Source: Streptomyces sp. NBC_00083
Lineage (GTDB): Bacteria > Actinomycetota > Actinomycetes > Streptomycetales > Streptomycetaceae
Reading direction: 5' to 3'
DNA length: 64,000 nt
Assembly (NCBI RefSeq): GCF_026343295.1
Contig: NZ_JAPELY010000002.1
Location: 1,364,001-1,428,000 of the forward strand
Part shown: positions 38,874 to 46,950 of the stretch, one piece after another
Layout of the letters: each line of letters begins with the position of its first letter
How positions within the stretch are numbered: the stretch's first letter is position 1
Made by a program: the position numbers and the translations under genes
Notes under the pieces: generated by a model
Seen by the model: the letters and a program-made list of their open reading frames with translations, nothing else
The model's database searches: none
Told to the model about the DNA's origin: nothing

Positions 38874-38903
38874 TTGACATGGAAATCGAACATCCATTCT
38901 CAT
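38874..38903 (+). promoter_or_regulatory. recA promoter with LexA (SOS) box
   Basis: A consensus -35 TTGACA (38874-38879) is followed by CGAACATCCATTCT (38887-38900), a Gram-positive-type SOS box with one departure from CGAAC-N4-GTTCG. The box covers the spacer and -10 area, so LexA would block RNA polymerase. The same box has been described upstream of recA in other streptomycetes, by recollection. The leader to recA is about 150 nt. Confidence 0.75.
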
Positions 38904-39050
38904 GGGGTTCCGGCCCTGTGTTCACACGGGTTCCACCGCGTTTCCGGTGGAGTTATCCACAGGCTGGAAGGACGCCGGAGCCCATTGTCAGTGGCAGGGG
39001 TTAGCGTCTCTGACGTGAAGCGATCGACTCAAGCAAATCGGGTGGAACCC

Positions 39051-40175
39051 ATGGCAGGAACCGACCGCGAGAAGGCGCTCGACGCCGCGCTCGCACAGAT
39101 TGAACGGCAATTCGGCAAGGGCGCGGTCATGCGCCTGGGCGAGCGGCCGAACGAGCCCATCGAGGTCATCCCCACCGGATCGACCGCGCTCGACGTGGCA
39201 CTCGGCGTCGGCGGCCTGCCGCGCGGCCGCGTCGTCGAGGTCTACGGCCCGGAATCCTCCGGCAAGACGACCCTGACCCTGCACGCCGTGGCCAACGCAC
39301 AGAAGCTCGGCGGCTCGGTGGCCTTCATCGACGCCGAACACGCCCTCGACCCCGAATACGCCAAGAAGCTCGGCGTCGACATCGACAACCTCATCCTCTC
39401 GCAGCCCGACAACGGCGAGCAGGCCCTGGAAATCGTCGACATGCTGGTCCGCTCCGGCGCCCTCGACCTGATCGTCATCGACTCCGTCGCCGCCCTGGTG
39501 CCGCGCGCCGAAATCGAAGGCGAAATGGGCGACTCCCACGTCGGCCTCCAGGCCCGCCTCATGAGCCAGGCGCTCCGCAAGATCACCAGCGCCCTCAACC
39601 AGTCGAAGACCACCGCCATCTTCATCAACCAGCTCCGCGAGAAGATCGGCGTCATGTTCGGCTCCCCGGAAACCACCACCGGTGGCCGGGCCCTGAAGTT
39701 CTACGCCTCCGTCCGCCTCGACATCCGCCGCATCGAGACGCTCAAGGACGGCACCGACGCGGTCGGCAACCGCACCCGCGTCAAGGTCGTCAAGAACAAG
39801 GTCGCACCCCCCTTCAAGCAGGCCGAATTCGACATCCTCTACGGCCAGGGCATCAGCCGCGAAGGCGGCCTGATCGACATGGGCGTCGAACACGGCTTCG
39901 TCCGCAAGGCCGGCGCCTGGTACACCTACGAAGGCGACCAGCTCGGCCAGGGCAAGGAGAACGCCCGCAACTTCCTCAAGGACAACCCGGACCTCGCCAA
40001 CGAGATCGAGAAGAAGATCCTCGAAAAGCTCGGCGTCGGAGTCCGACCGGAAACCCCGGCCGCCGAAACCACCAAGGACACCACCGCCGACACCGCCCCC
40101 ACGACGGACACGGCCGCCGTGCCCGCCCCCGCCGCCAAGGCCAAGACGGCCAAGGCCGCCGCTGCCAAGAGCTAG
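39051..40175 (+). CDS. recA: Recombinase RecA
   Basis: RecA forms ATP-dependent filaments for homologous recombination and stimulates LexA cleavage. The 374-residue product has Walker A GPESSGKTT (about 65-73), LIVIDSVAAL, loop L2 region FGSPETTTGGRALKFYAS, and a long Ala/Lys/Thr-rich C-terminal tail typical of Streptomyces. ATG 39051 is preceded by GGTGGAA. Frames continuing upstream cross the promoter and are not translated. recX follows after two bases, and an SOS box lies upstream. Confidence 0.98.
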   Translation: MAGTDREKALDAALAQIERQFGKGAVMRLGERPNEPIEVIPTGSTALDVALGVGGLPRGRVVEVYGPESSGKTTLTLHAVANAQKLGGSVAFIDAEHALDPEYAKKLGVDIDNLILSQPDNGEQALEIVDMLVRSGALDLIVIDSVAALVPRAEIEGEMGDSHVGLQARLMSQALRKITSALNQSKTTAIFINQLREKIGVMFGSPETTTGGRALKFYASVRLDIRRIETLKDGTDAVGNRTRVKVVKNKVAPPFKQAEFDILYGQGISREGGLIDMGVEHGFVRKAGAWYTYEGDQLGQGKENARNFLKDNPDLANEIEKKILEKLGVGVRPETPAAETTKDTTADTAPTTDTAAVPAPAAKAKTAKAAAAKS

Positions 40176-40177
40176 CG

Positions 40178-40798
40178 GTGACCCGCAGGACCGAGTGGGC
40201 CGACCCCCAGGAACCGGGCCCCCAGCGGGCCCGCTCCCGACGGGGCGGCCCGGACGGCACCGGCGACGGCACCACGTCGAAAACCGACAGGGAACCGCCG
40301 CCACAGGACCCCGCTGAGCGGGCGCGCGCCATCTGCCTGCGCCTGCTCACCGGGACCCCCCGCACCCGCAAACAACTCGCCGACGCCCTGAAGAAACGGG
40401 AAATCCCCGACGAGATCTCCGAAGAAGTCCTCTCCCGCTTCGAAGAAGTCGGCCTCATCAACGACGCCGCCTTCGCCGACGCCTGGGTGGAATCCCGCCA
40501 CCACGGCCGCGGGCTCGCCCGCCGCGCCCTCGCCCGCGAACTACGCACCAAGGGCGTGGACGCCACAGTCGTCGACGAAGCCGTGGCCCAACTCGACGCC
40601 GACCGCGAGGAAGAGACGGCCCGCGCCCTCGTCGCCCGCAAACTCCGCTCCACCCGCGGCCTCGACCGCGACCGCCGCCTGCGCCGCCTCGCCGGCATGC
40701 TCGCCCGCAAGGGCTACCCGGAAGGCATGGCCCTGCGCGTCGTCAGACAGGCGCTCCAGGAAGAAGGCGACGCCGCGGACGACCTGTACGAACCCTGA
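40178..40798 (+). CDS. recX: Regulatory protein RecX
   Basis: RecX inhibits RecA filaments. The 206-residue protein has a polar N-terminal extension (about 45 residues) and RecX helical repeats (RAICLRLLTGTPRTRKQLAD, FVESRHHGRG-like AWVESRHHGRG, and LRRLAGMLARKGY). GTG 40178 starts two bases after the recA stop, giving tight coupling as in other actinobacteria. Confidence 0.95.
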   Translation: MTRRTEWADPQEPGPQRARSRRGGPDGTGDGTTSKTDREPPPQDPAERARAICLRLLTGTPRTRKQLADALKKREIPDEISEEVLSRFEEVGLINDAAFADAWVESRHHGRGLARRALARELRTKGVDATVVDEAVAQLDADREEETARALVARKLRSTRGLDRDRRLRRLAGMLARKGYPEGMALRVVRQALQEEGDAADDLYEP

Positions 40799-41173
40799 CC
40801 CGGCTACCGGCCGGGCCCCCGGCCCCGCCGCCACCGAACCGGCAGCCCGACCGCCGCAGACCCGGCGGTCCCGTCCCTGGCCACTCACCCGGCCAGGGAC
40901 GCCGCGGACCACCGACGCGACGCGGTGCCACCCGACCGGAAGCCGCCCCCGAACCACACCCCGAGCCGCCGCAGAGCCGCCCGCGGGGCCGCCGCAGAGC
41001 CCCAGCCGAGCTACTGCGCCACCGCGGAGCCCGCACGGAGCCCTCGCCGCGCCGCGCTCACCGAATCACCACCGGGCCACCGAGCCATCGACCCCGTCAA
41101 CCGGCCGTCCGTCAACCGGCCGTCCGTCAAACCGGCCGTCCGTCAAACCGGCCGTCCGTCAACCGGCCGTCCC
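40799..41173. other. Intergenic region recX to rhodanese gene
   Basis: About 375 bp without a supportable gene, between convergent recX and the rhodanese gene. It is G+C-rich with CCGG-rich short inverted repeats just after recX that may terminate transcription. Its right end is a five-copy tandem repeat (41096-41172). Confidence 0.5.
41096..41172. repeat. Five-copy 15/16-bp tandem repeat
   Basis: The unit GTCAA(A)CCGGCCGTCC occurs five times head to tail with lengths 15, 15, 16, 16 and 15 bp. It ends one base before the rhodanese stop codon. Copy number is likely variable between strains. Confidence 0.95.
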
Positions 41174-41584
41174 TCAGCCGGTGGCCGGGTCAGTGACGGG
41201 CAGTCCCTCCGCGCGCCACGCCTGGAACCCGCCGATCAGATCCGTCGCCCGGTACAACCCCAACTGCCGCAGCGACACCGCCGCGAGAGACGAGGCGTAC
41301 CCCTCATTGCAGACCACCACCACCCGCACCCCATGACCCGTGGCCTCGGCAGCACGATGGCTGCCCTGCGGATCGAGCCGCCACTCCAGCTCATTGCGCT
41401 CCACGACCAGAGCCCCCGGAATCAGACCGTCCCGATCCCGCAGCGCCGCATACCGGATGTCCACCAGCAAAGCCCCACCCGCCGCCTCCGCGAACGCCTC
41501 CCTCGGCGACAGCCGGTCGAGCCCCGACCGCACCCGGGCAAGAAGCTCATCGATCCCCACCGGTCGCACACGCTCAGCACTCAC
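41174..41584 (-). CDS. Rhodanese-like domain protein
   Basis: The 136-residue single-domain rhodanese has VDIR near residue 42, the active-site loop VVVCNEGYASSLAA with the catalytic Cys (about residue 90) and the terminal GGFQAWRAEGLPV segment. Rhodaneses carry sulfane sulfur. The start is GTG, overlapping the stop of the cysteine dioxygenase gene by four bases, so it acts with cysteine catabolism by context. Confidence 0.9.
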   Translation of the reverse strand: MSAERVRPVGIDELLARVRSGLDRLSPREAFAEAAGGALLVDIRYAALRDRDGLIPGALVVERNELEWRLDPQGSHRAAEATGHGVRVVVVCNEGYASSLAAVSLRQLGLYRATDLIGGFQAWRAEGLPVTDPATG

Positions 41585-42114
41585 TGCCAGTCCTCCGGAC
41601 GCTCGACCTGCTCGACCCTCAGCACCGCGCCCGTCCGGCTGTACCGCCGGATCAACGGCAGCGGCGGATAGTAGGCGTGCACCGAGATCGCATGCCCGGC
41701 CCCCGACTCGTTGCGCACCTGGTGCACATGGTGCGGCCCGAACGCCCGGCCCCTCCCCGCCCCCAACTCCCTCGACCGGTCGATCCCTTCGGCGACCTCC
41801 AACGTCTTCCAGCCCTCCGTGGGCAGCCGGGCCGCCAGCGAGTCCTCACGCAGCGCACCCGCCGCCGTGGCGAACGCACCGTGCGAACCACCGTGATCGT
41901 GCCAGCCCGTACCGGTACCGGGCGGCCAGCCGATCAGCCACGCCTCACTGCCACCGGGGCCATCGAGCCGGATCCAGGTACGCCCCTCGTCGTCGAGCGG
42001 CAACGACGCCACCAACGCGGCGTCCGCGGCGGTACGTTGGGCGAATTCGAGAAGATCCGCCTCGGTGGGGGCGGACACAGGTGAACTGACAGATGTGGTT
42101 ACGGGGTGCGACAC
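41581..42114 (-). CDS. Cysteine dioxygenase family protein
   Basis: Cysteine dioxygenase oxidises cysteine to cysteine sulfinate with non-haem iron. The roughly 177-residue protein has a cupin with the metal-binding GWHDHGGSHGAF (two His) and FGPHHVHQVRNES (third His) and the Ser-His-Tyr-like HAYYPPL region. The Cys that forms the Cys-Tyr crosslink in mammalian enzymes is replaced, as in other bacterial forms. GTG 42114 begins at VSHPVTTS; the frame upstream to 42267 lacks similarity. It is coupled to the rhodanese gene. A 14-bp palindrome lies 130 bp upstream. Confidence 0.85.
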   Translation of the reverse strand: MSHPVTTSVSSPVSAPTEADLLEFAQRTAADAALVASLPLDDEGRTWIRLDGPGGSEAWLIGWPPGTGTGWHDHGGSHGAFATAAGALREDSLAARLPTEGWKTLEVAEGIDRSRELGAGRGRAFGPHHVHQVRNESGAGHAISVHAYYPPLPLIRRYSRTGAVLRVEQVERPEDWQ

Positions 42115-42244
42115 AGCAGACCGTCCTGAAGGAGTTCGCGAAGGCGCGCGAGAGGCCGGCAGCGACACAAGGGCGCTGCGGCACGGCGCGAAGGAAAGGC
42201 GAATCAGCAGGACGGACGACACACGCAGCCCGCATAGCGGACGA

Positions 42245-42258
42245 GGTCCATATGGACC
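42245..42258. promoter_or_regulatory. 14-bp palindrome upstream of cysteine dioxygenase
   Basis: GGTCCATATGGACC is a perfect palindrome in the 236-bp region between the flavin monooxygenase stop and the cysteine dioxygenase start. It is a candidate operator; no binding protein is encoded next to it. Confidence 0.4.
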
Positions 42259-42350
42259 CTCCGCCACAGGCGCACATCGGTGTCGGTCACGCTCCGGAGT
42301 AGACCATGAGCGGCGGTATCGGTCAATCGGCGTTCAGATGACGGATGCCA

Positions 42351-44033
42351 TCACTCCGCCCTACGCCCCACCACCTCTCCCACCTGCGCGCCCCCGGCAC
42401 CGTCAGCCCCACCCCCACCCTCACCCGCACCCGCACGAGGCCCACCCCCGGCACCCCCGGCCTCACCCCGCCCCGCCCCACCCCGTACCGCCTCCGCGGC
42501 GGCCAACAGCTCCGCCGGGTGCACGCCGTTGAAGGCCGCCGCCAAGTGGCCGTCGGGACGAACGAGAAGAACGGCATGGGCCGGCGCGCCCGGATACTCC
42601 TCCGCCACCAACAGCTCCGCATCCAGCGGCAGTTCGGCCACCGCCCCGGTCAGACGCGGCATCACCCCCGCCGTCAGCCAATGACGCCGGTCCCACACCG
42701 CCGTACCCGGCGCGACCAGAACCACCACGAGCCGCCCCCTGCCCAACCGCTCCCGCAACGCCACCACCGAACCGTCCGGCGCCGTCACCCGCACATCCAC
42801 GACCGGCGCACCCACCGGCGTCCCCACCACGATGTGCACATCGGCCGGCTCCGGCGCGAGCGGCGAATCCGGATAGCCGGGAGGCGCCCCCAACGGACCA
42901 CGCCCCACCTGCCCCTCCGCCACCAGCGAATCATGGGCCCGCGCCGTGCCCGGAACCCACCCGCGCAGCCCCGCCCCGCCCCGCACCACCGGCAACGACT
43001 GATCGGCCGCCCGCAGCCGCGCCGCCACCGCCGTCCGCCGCTCCGCCTGATAACTGTCCAGAAGCGCCTCACTCGGGCCGTCATGCCACGCCCGAGCGAG
43101 CTTCCACGCCAAGTTCTGCGCGTCCCTCACACCCTCGTCCAGGACCTGCGTCCCCAACGCCCCCAGCAGATGAGCCGCGTCCCCGGCCAAGAACGCCCGC
43201 CGCACCCGCCACCGCCGGGCCAGCCGGTGATGCACCGTATGCACACCCGTGTCGAGGAGGTCGTACTCCGGCGTCCCGCCACACCAGCCACCCAGCGTGT
43301 CCCGGACCCGCCCCACCAAAGCGTCCGGAGTGACCAGCTCGGCACGCGGCGGCAACAACCAGTCCAACCGCCACACCCCACCCGCCAGCGGACGCGCCGT
43401 CACCTCGTCGCCACCCGCCCGCCACGGCGGCAACCGGTGCAGCAACGCCTCACCCGGCCACGGCAGTTCGGCCCGCAACGCCACCACCGCCTGACGCTCC
43501 ACCGCCGTACGCCCGGCGAACCGCACATCGAGCAGCTTGCGCACCGTCGACCGGGCACCGTCACAACCCACCACATAGCTGCCGCGCCACCACGTCGCAC
43601 CCGGCCCCGACGTATGCGCGGACACCCCCCGCGCGTCCTGCTCCAGCCGGTCGAGACGGCTGTGCGTGACCAGACGCACCAGCCCGGACGCGGCAAGAGC
43701 CGCACGCAGCCCCCGTACGAGAGCGTGCTGCGGCACATGCACCGGCGAAGGCCCGCCGTCCCGGCCCGCGCCGAACTCGACACGCCGCAGCAGCTGACCG
43801 CGGCGCATCGACCGCCACGCCACCCAGCGGGCACCCTCGTCCGCCACCGCCCCGCACCCCAGCCCCGCCACGAACGCGGCGATGTCGGGGCGCAGCACGG
43901 CCGTACGGACCGGACGCGGCTCCTCCGGGCCCGCCCCCTCGTCCAGCACCACGGACGGCACACCCTGCGCGGCCAGGGACAGCGCGAGCACCAGTCCCAC
44001 CGGACCGGCGCCAACGATGATCACCGGGTCCAC
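42351..44033 (-). CDS. FAD-dependent aromatic monooxygenase-like protein (PHBH family)
   Basis: The 560-residue protein has the FAD dinucleotide fold VIIVGAGPVGLVLALSLA at the N-terminus, the VVGCDGARSTVRKLL (DG) motif and FLAGDAAHLLGALGTQ(V)L near residue 290, all typical of PHBH-type hydroxylases of phenols and polyketides. A C-terminal thioredoxin-like domain precedes an unusually Gly/Ala-rich tail of about 35 residues. GTG 44033 is preferred: a GGGGG site precedes it, and the sequence starts MDPVIIVGAG. On the minus strand, TTGACG (44129-44134) about 100 bp upstream may be its -35. The substrate is unknown and no pathway genes adjoin it. Confidence 0.85.
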   Translation of the reverse strand: MDPVIIVGAGPVGLVLALSLAAQGVPSVVLDEGAGPEEPRPVRTAVLRPDIAAFVAGLGCGAVADEGARWVAWRSMRRGQLLRRVEFGAGRDGGPSPVHVPQHALVRGLRAALAASGLVRLVTHSRLDRLEQDARGVSAHTSGPGATWWRGSYVVGCDGARSTVRKLLDVRFAGRTAVERQAVVALRAELPWPGEALLHRLPPWRAGGDEVTARPLAGGVWRLDWLLPPRAELVTPDALVGRVRDTLGGWCGGTPEYDLLDTGVHTVHHRLARRWRVRRAFLAGDAAHLLGALGTQVLDEGVRDAQNLAWKLARAWHDGPSEALLDSYQAERRTAVAARLRAADQSLPVVRGGAGLRGWVPGTARAHDSLVAEGQVGRGPLGAPPGYPDSPLAPEPADVHIVVGTPVGAPVVDVRVTAPDGSVVALRERLGRGRLVVVLVAPGTAVWDRRHWLTAGVMPRLTGAVAELPLDAELLVAEEYPGAPAHAVLLVRPDGHLAAAFNGVHPAELLAAAEAVRGGAGRGEAGGAGGGPRAGAGEGGGGADGAGGAQVGEVVGRRAE

Positions 44034-44176
44034 GGCGTGGCCCCCGAAGAACGTCGGGACGGCTTGCAGGTGGCGCGGGGAACCCGGTGCACGATCACAG
44101 AACGTATGCAACCCACTGCGCGTGCTTGCGTCAAGTGACGGAGGCAGCGACGCGAGCGTCACTGCCTCATATGCCG

Positions 44177-45091
44177 TCAGTTCGTCGCGTCAGGCGCCCC
44201 ATCAGCCCCCATGGCCCCCTCGGCCGCCATGACCGGAGCCGGACCCGCCGCGGTGACCGGAGCAGCCGCCGCACCCACCGAGATCCCCGTCTTCGCCCGC
44301 CTCCCGCGCTTCTCGATCCACGTCGCGAGCGCCGAGAGCAGCAGACACATCGCCACATAGATCGTGCCGATCACCACAATGGTCGACACATACGGGTACT
44401 GGCCGTTGACCTGCGTGTTGCTCGCGATCAGACGGGCCGTCTGCAGCAGCTCCGGGTACAGGATGATGAAGCCGAGCGACGTGTCCTTCAGCGTGACGAC
44501 GAGCTGACTGATGATCGTCGGCAGCATCGACCGCACCGCCTGCGGCAGCAGGACACTCGCCATCACCTGCGTCTTGCTCATCCCCAGGGCGTACGCCGCC
44601 TCGCGCTGCCCCTTCGGCACCGCGTTCACCCCGGCCCGCAGCACCTCCGCCTGGACACAGCCGTTGTAGATCGACAGACCCAGCGCCAGCGCCCACATCG
44701 AATAGTCGGTGAGGAACCCCACCCACACGCCGTAGATCGTGATGAGCAGCGGAATCGAACGGAACAGCTCGATGAACGCCGTCGCCACCCACCGGACCGG
44801 CTTGTGCTCCGACATCCGCGCCACCGCGAGCGCCACACCGAGCACGAGAGAGCCCACCGCCGCCAGGCCGAACGCCTTCAGCGTGGCCAGGATCGCGTCG
44901 GCGATGTTCTGCCGGATCCCCGCGTAGTTGAAGATGTCCCACATGCCGTAGGCGAGGTCGCCCTTGTCCGACAGCCGGACGATCGCGACGGCGGCCAGGC
45001 CGACCAGCACGACCGTACCGACCACGGCATAGATCCGGTTGCGGACGACGGCCCTGGGACCGGGGGCGTCGAAGAGAACGCTGGCACTCAT
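44177..45091 (-). CDS. gluD: Glutamate-type ABC transporter permease GluD
   Basis: A 304-residue HisM/GlnP-family permease with about five membrane spans and the EAA loop ALGMSKTQVMASVLLPQA (about 165-182) that docks on the ATPase. The C-terminal tail of about 45 residues is Ala/Gly/Pro-rich. Its ATG overlaps the gluC stop (ATGA). It is the last gene of the gluA-B-C-D unit, the arrangement first described for glutamate uptake in Corynebacterium; specificity here is inferred from synteny. Confidence 0.9.
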   Translation of the reverse strand: MSASVLFDAPGPRAVVRNRIYAVVGTVVLVGLAAVAIVRLSDKGDLAYGMWDIFNYAGIRQNIADAILATLKAFGLAAVGSLVLGVALAVARMSEHKPVRWVATAFIELFRSIPLLITIYGVWVGFLTDYSMWALALGLSIYNGCVQAEVLRAGVNAVPKGQREAAYALGMSKTQVMASVLLPQAVRSMLPTIISQLVVTLKDTSLGFIILYPELLQTARLIASNTQVNGQYPYVSTIVVIGTIYVAMCLLLSALATWIEKRGRRAKTGISVGAAAAPVTAAGPAPVMAAEGAMGADGAPDATN

Positions 45092-45735
45092 CGGGCGACC
45101 TCCATGCGGCGCTCAAGGAGACGGAAGAGGCCACTGATCGCGAAGGTGACGATCAGATAGCCGAGGGCGACCCAGAGGAAGACCGGCACGATGTCATACC
45201 CGTCCTCGCTCATCAGCTTCTGCCAGCCGAACAGCTCCGCGACGCTGAAGGCACCGGCGATCGCCGAGTTCTTGGTCAGCGCGATGAAGATGGAACTCAG
45301 CGGCGGGATCACCGTCCGCGTCGCCTGCGGCAGCACGATCAGACTCAACGTCTGCGGAAAGCTCATACCGAGCGAACGGGCCGCCTCGGCCTGCCCCAGC
45401 GGCACCGTGCTGATGCCCGACCTGACGGCCTCGCAGACGAACGACGCCGTGTAGAAACCGAGCGCCAGCGAACCCAGCAGGAACGGGCTCATCCCGGGGA
45501 AGAAGATCTCCGGCACGACGAAGAAGGAGACCAGGAAGAGCAGCGTCAGCGGAGTGTTGCGCAACAGCGTCACCCAGGCGGTGCCGAAGAACCGCAACGG
45601 CGGCACGGGCGACACCCGGAAACCCGCGAGCAGCAGTCCGAGCACCAGCGCGATGACCGAGCTGACGACGGTGATCTCCACCGTGCCTATGAAGCCGTCA
45701 CGGAATTCCGCGAAATGGTCGAGCAGTACGTTCAT
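45088..45735 (-). CDS. gluC: Glutamate-type ABC transporter permease GluC
   Basis: The 215-residue permease has about five membrane spans and the EAA loop ARSLGMSFPQTLSLIVLPQA. It pairs with GluD. ATG 45735 has GGAG just upstream. A perfect 14-bp hairpin (45782-45812) lies between it and gluB. Confidence 0.92.
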   Translation of the reverse strand: MNVLLDHFAEFRDGFIGTVEITVVSSVIALVLGLLLAGFRVSPVPPLRFFGTAWVTLLRNTPLTLLFLVSFFVVPEIFFPGMSPFLLGSLALGFYTASFVCEAVRSGISTVPLGQAEAARSLGMSFPQTLSLIVLPQATRTVIPPLSSIFIALTKNSAIAGAFSVAELFGWQKLMSEDGYDIVPVFLWVALGYLIVTFAISGLFRLLERRMEVAR

Positions 45736-45781
45736 GAGGTCTCCGCGTCGGCGGGCAGCGGCTGGATCGTCGGGCAGGGCC

Positions 45782-45812
45782 GACGCGCCCCGTACTGGGT
45801 ACGGGGCGCGTC
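45782..45812 (-). promoter_or_regulatory. Intra-operon hairpin between gluB and gluC
   Basis: A perfect 14-bp stem with a 3-nt loop (arms 45782-45795 and 45799-45812) lies 21 bases after the gluB stop and about 47 bases before gluC. Such structures after binding-protein genes commonly reduce downstream expression or protect the upstream mRNA, giving excess binding protein. Confidence 0.75.
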
Positions 45813-45832
45813 ACACGGCTGAGCTGGGGCCG

Positions 45833-46753
45833 TCAGTAACGGACGACGGCGGGCGGGGCCTGGTAGGTGGAGCCGGACAGGCCGAGCGTGGCGTCGTAGA
45901 TCTTCTTGTACGTGCCGTCCTGCTCGTGCTTCTCGATCGAGGAGTTCACGAAGTCGCGCAGCGCCTTGTCGTCCTTGTTCATGCCGATGCCGTACGGCTC
46001 CTCGGTGAACGGCTTGCCGACCACGTGGAGCTTGCCCGTGTTCTTCGCGGCGTAGCCCTTGAGGATCGCGTCATCGGTGGTGACCGCGTCGACCTGCTTG
46101 GTCAGGAGCTGCTGCACACAGTCCGAGTACTTGGAGAGCTCGACGACGGACGCGCCGTACTGGGGCTTCTTGATCTCCTGCAGCGGCGTGGAGCCGACGA
46201 TCGAGCAGACCTTCTTGCCCTTGACGGAGTCCTTGCCGGTGATGGACGTGTCGTCCTTGCGGACGAGCAGGTCGGCGCCGGCCTTGTAGTACGGGCCGGC
46301 GAAGCCGACCTGCTGCTTGCGCTTGTCGTTGATCGTGTAGGTGCCGACGTAGTAGTCGACCTGGCCCTTGGAGATCGCGGTCTCGCGGACACCGGAGTCG
46401 ACGGTCTTCCACTCGATCTGGTCGTCCTTGAAGCCCAGGTCGGCGGCGATCATCTTGGCGATCTCGACGTCGAAGCCGGACCGCACACGCGTCGACTGGT
46501 CCTCGAAGCCGAGGTAGGGCTGGTCGGCCTTGGAGCCGATGACGAGCTTGCCGCGGGCCTTGGCCGCCTTGAACGTCGGCGAGTCGAGGGTGACGTTGGA
46601 CGCCACGGTGTACGTCGGAAGCTTCGGCGCGTCGCTGGCGCCCGGCTGGGCGGACTCCTTGTCGCCGGCGGAGCCGGACTTCCCACCACAGGCGGTCGCG
46701 GTCAGAGCGAGCGCGGCGATCGCCGCGACGGCGGCGTACTTGCGGAGCATCAT
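45833..46753 (-). CDS. gluB: Glutamate-type ABC transporter solute-binding lipoprotein GluB
   Basis: A 306-residue family-3 solute-binding protein. A short signal peptide ends in LTATAC with lipid-anchored Cys22. Binding-protein motifs include KLVIGSKADQPYLGFED (about 70-87), GFDVEIAKMIAADLG and VDAVTTDDAILKGYA. ATG 46753 is preferred because AAGGA is nine bases upstream, while ATG 46762 abuts that site. It binds glutamate or a related amino acid outside the membrane. It is second in the operon, with a 189-bp gap from gluA that may contain its own promoter. Confidence 0.92.
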   Translation of the reverse strand: MMLRKYAAVAAIAALALTATACGGKSGSAGDKESAQPGASDAPKLPTYTVASNVTLDSPTFKAAKARGKLVIGSKADQPYLGFEDQSTRVRSGFDVEIAKMIAADLGFKDDQIEWKTVDSGVRETAISKGQVDYYVGTYTINDKRKQQVGFAGPYYKAGADLLVRKDDTSITGKDSVKGKKVCSIVGSTPLQEIKKPQYGASVVELSKYSDCVQQLLTKQVDAVTTDDAILKGYAAKNTGKLHVVGKPFTEEPYGIGMNKDDKALRDFVNSSIEKHEQDGTYKKIYDATLGLSGSTYQAPPAVVRY

Positions 46754-46840
46754 GGCGAACATTCCTTGCGTCGTTGGTCGTTGATCGTCATCGGGCAGCC
46801 GTCAAGTGTGCCGCGACGATGGACAGTTGACAGTGGATCT

Positions 46841-46861
46841 CTGTCATCTGTTATCTGTCGT
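46841..46861 (-). repeat. Three tandem 7-bp repeats upstream of gluB
   Basis: CTGTCAT, CTGTTAT and CTGTCGT lie head to tail on the + strand in the gluA-gluB gap, about 90 bp upstream of gluB. Together with two GACAG copies at 46822 and 46829 they form a dyad-rich patch that could be an operator. Confidence 0.55.
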
Positions 46862-46920
46862 CACCTGCTTGTGGCCGGTCTTGCGGCCGACAGCCACCGG
46901 TAGTGCGTGCGCCCGGTGGC

Positions 46921-46950
46921 GCGTGCGTCAGTGGTGCGTGCGTCAGTGGT
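46921..46950. repeat. 15-bp tandem duplication at the gluA 3' end
   Basis: GCGTGCGTCAGTGGT occurs twice in tandem (46921-46935 and 46936-46950). The second copy contains the gluA stop codon (46943-46945). Confidence 0.9.

Noticed and set aside
46921..46950. Duplication at the gluA end as an attachment site or transposon footprint
   Set aside because: Only 15 bp, tandem, with no integrase, tRNA or IS nearby. Simple slippage explains it.
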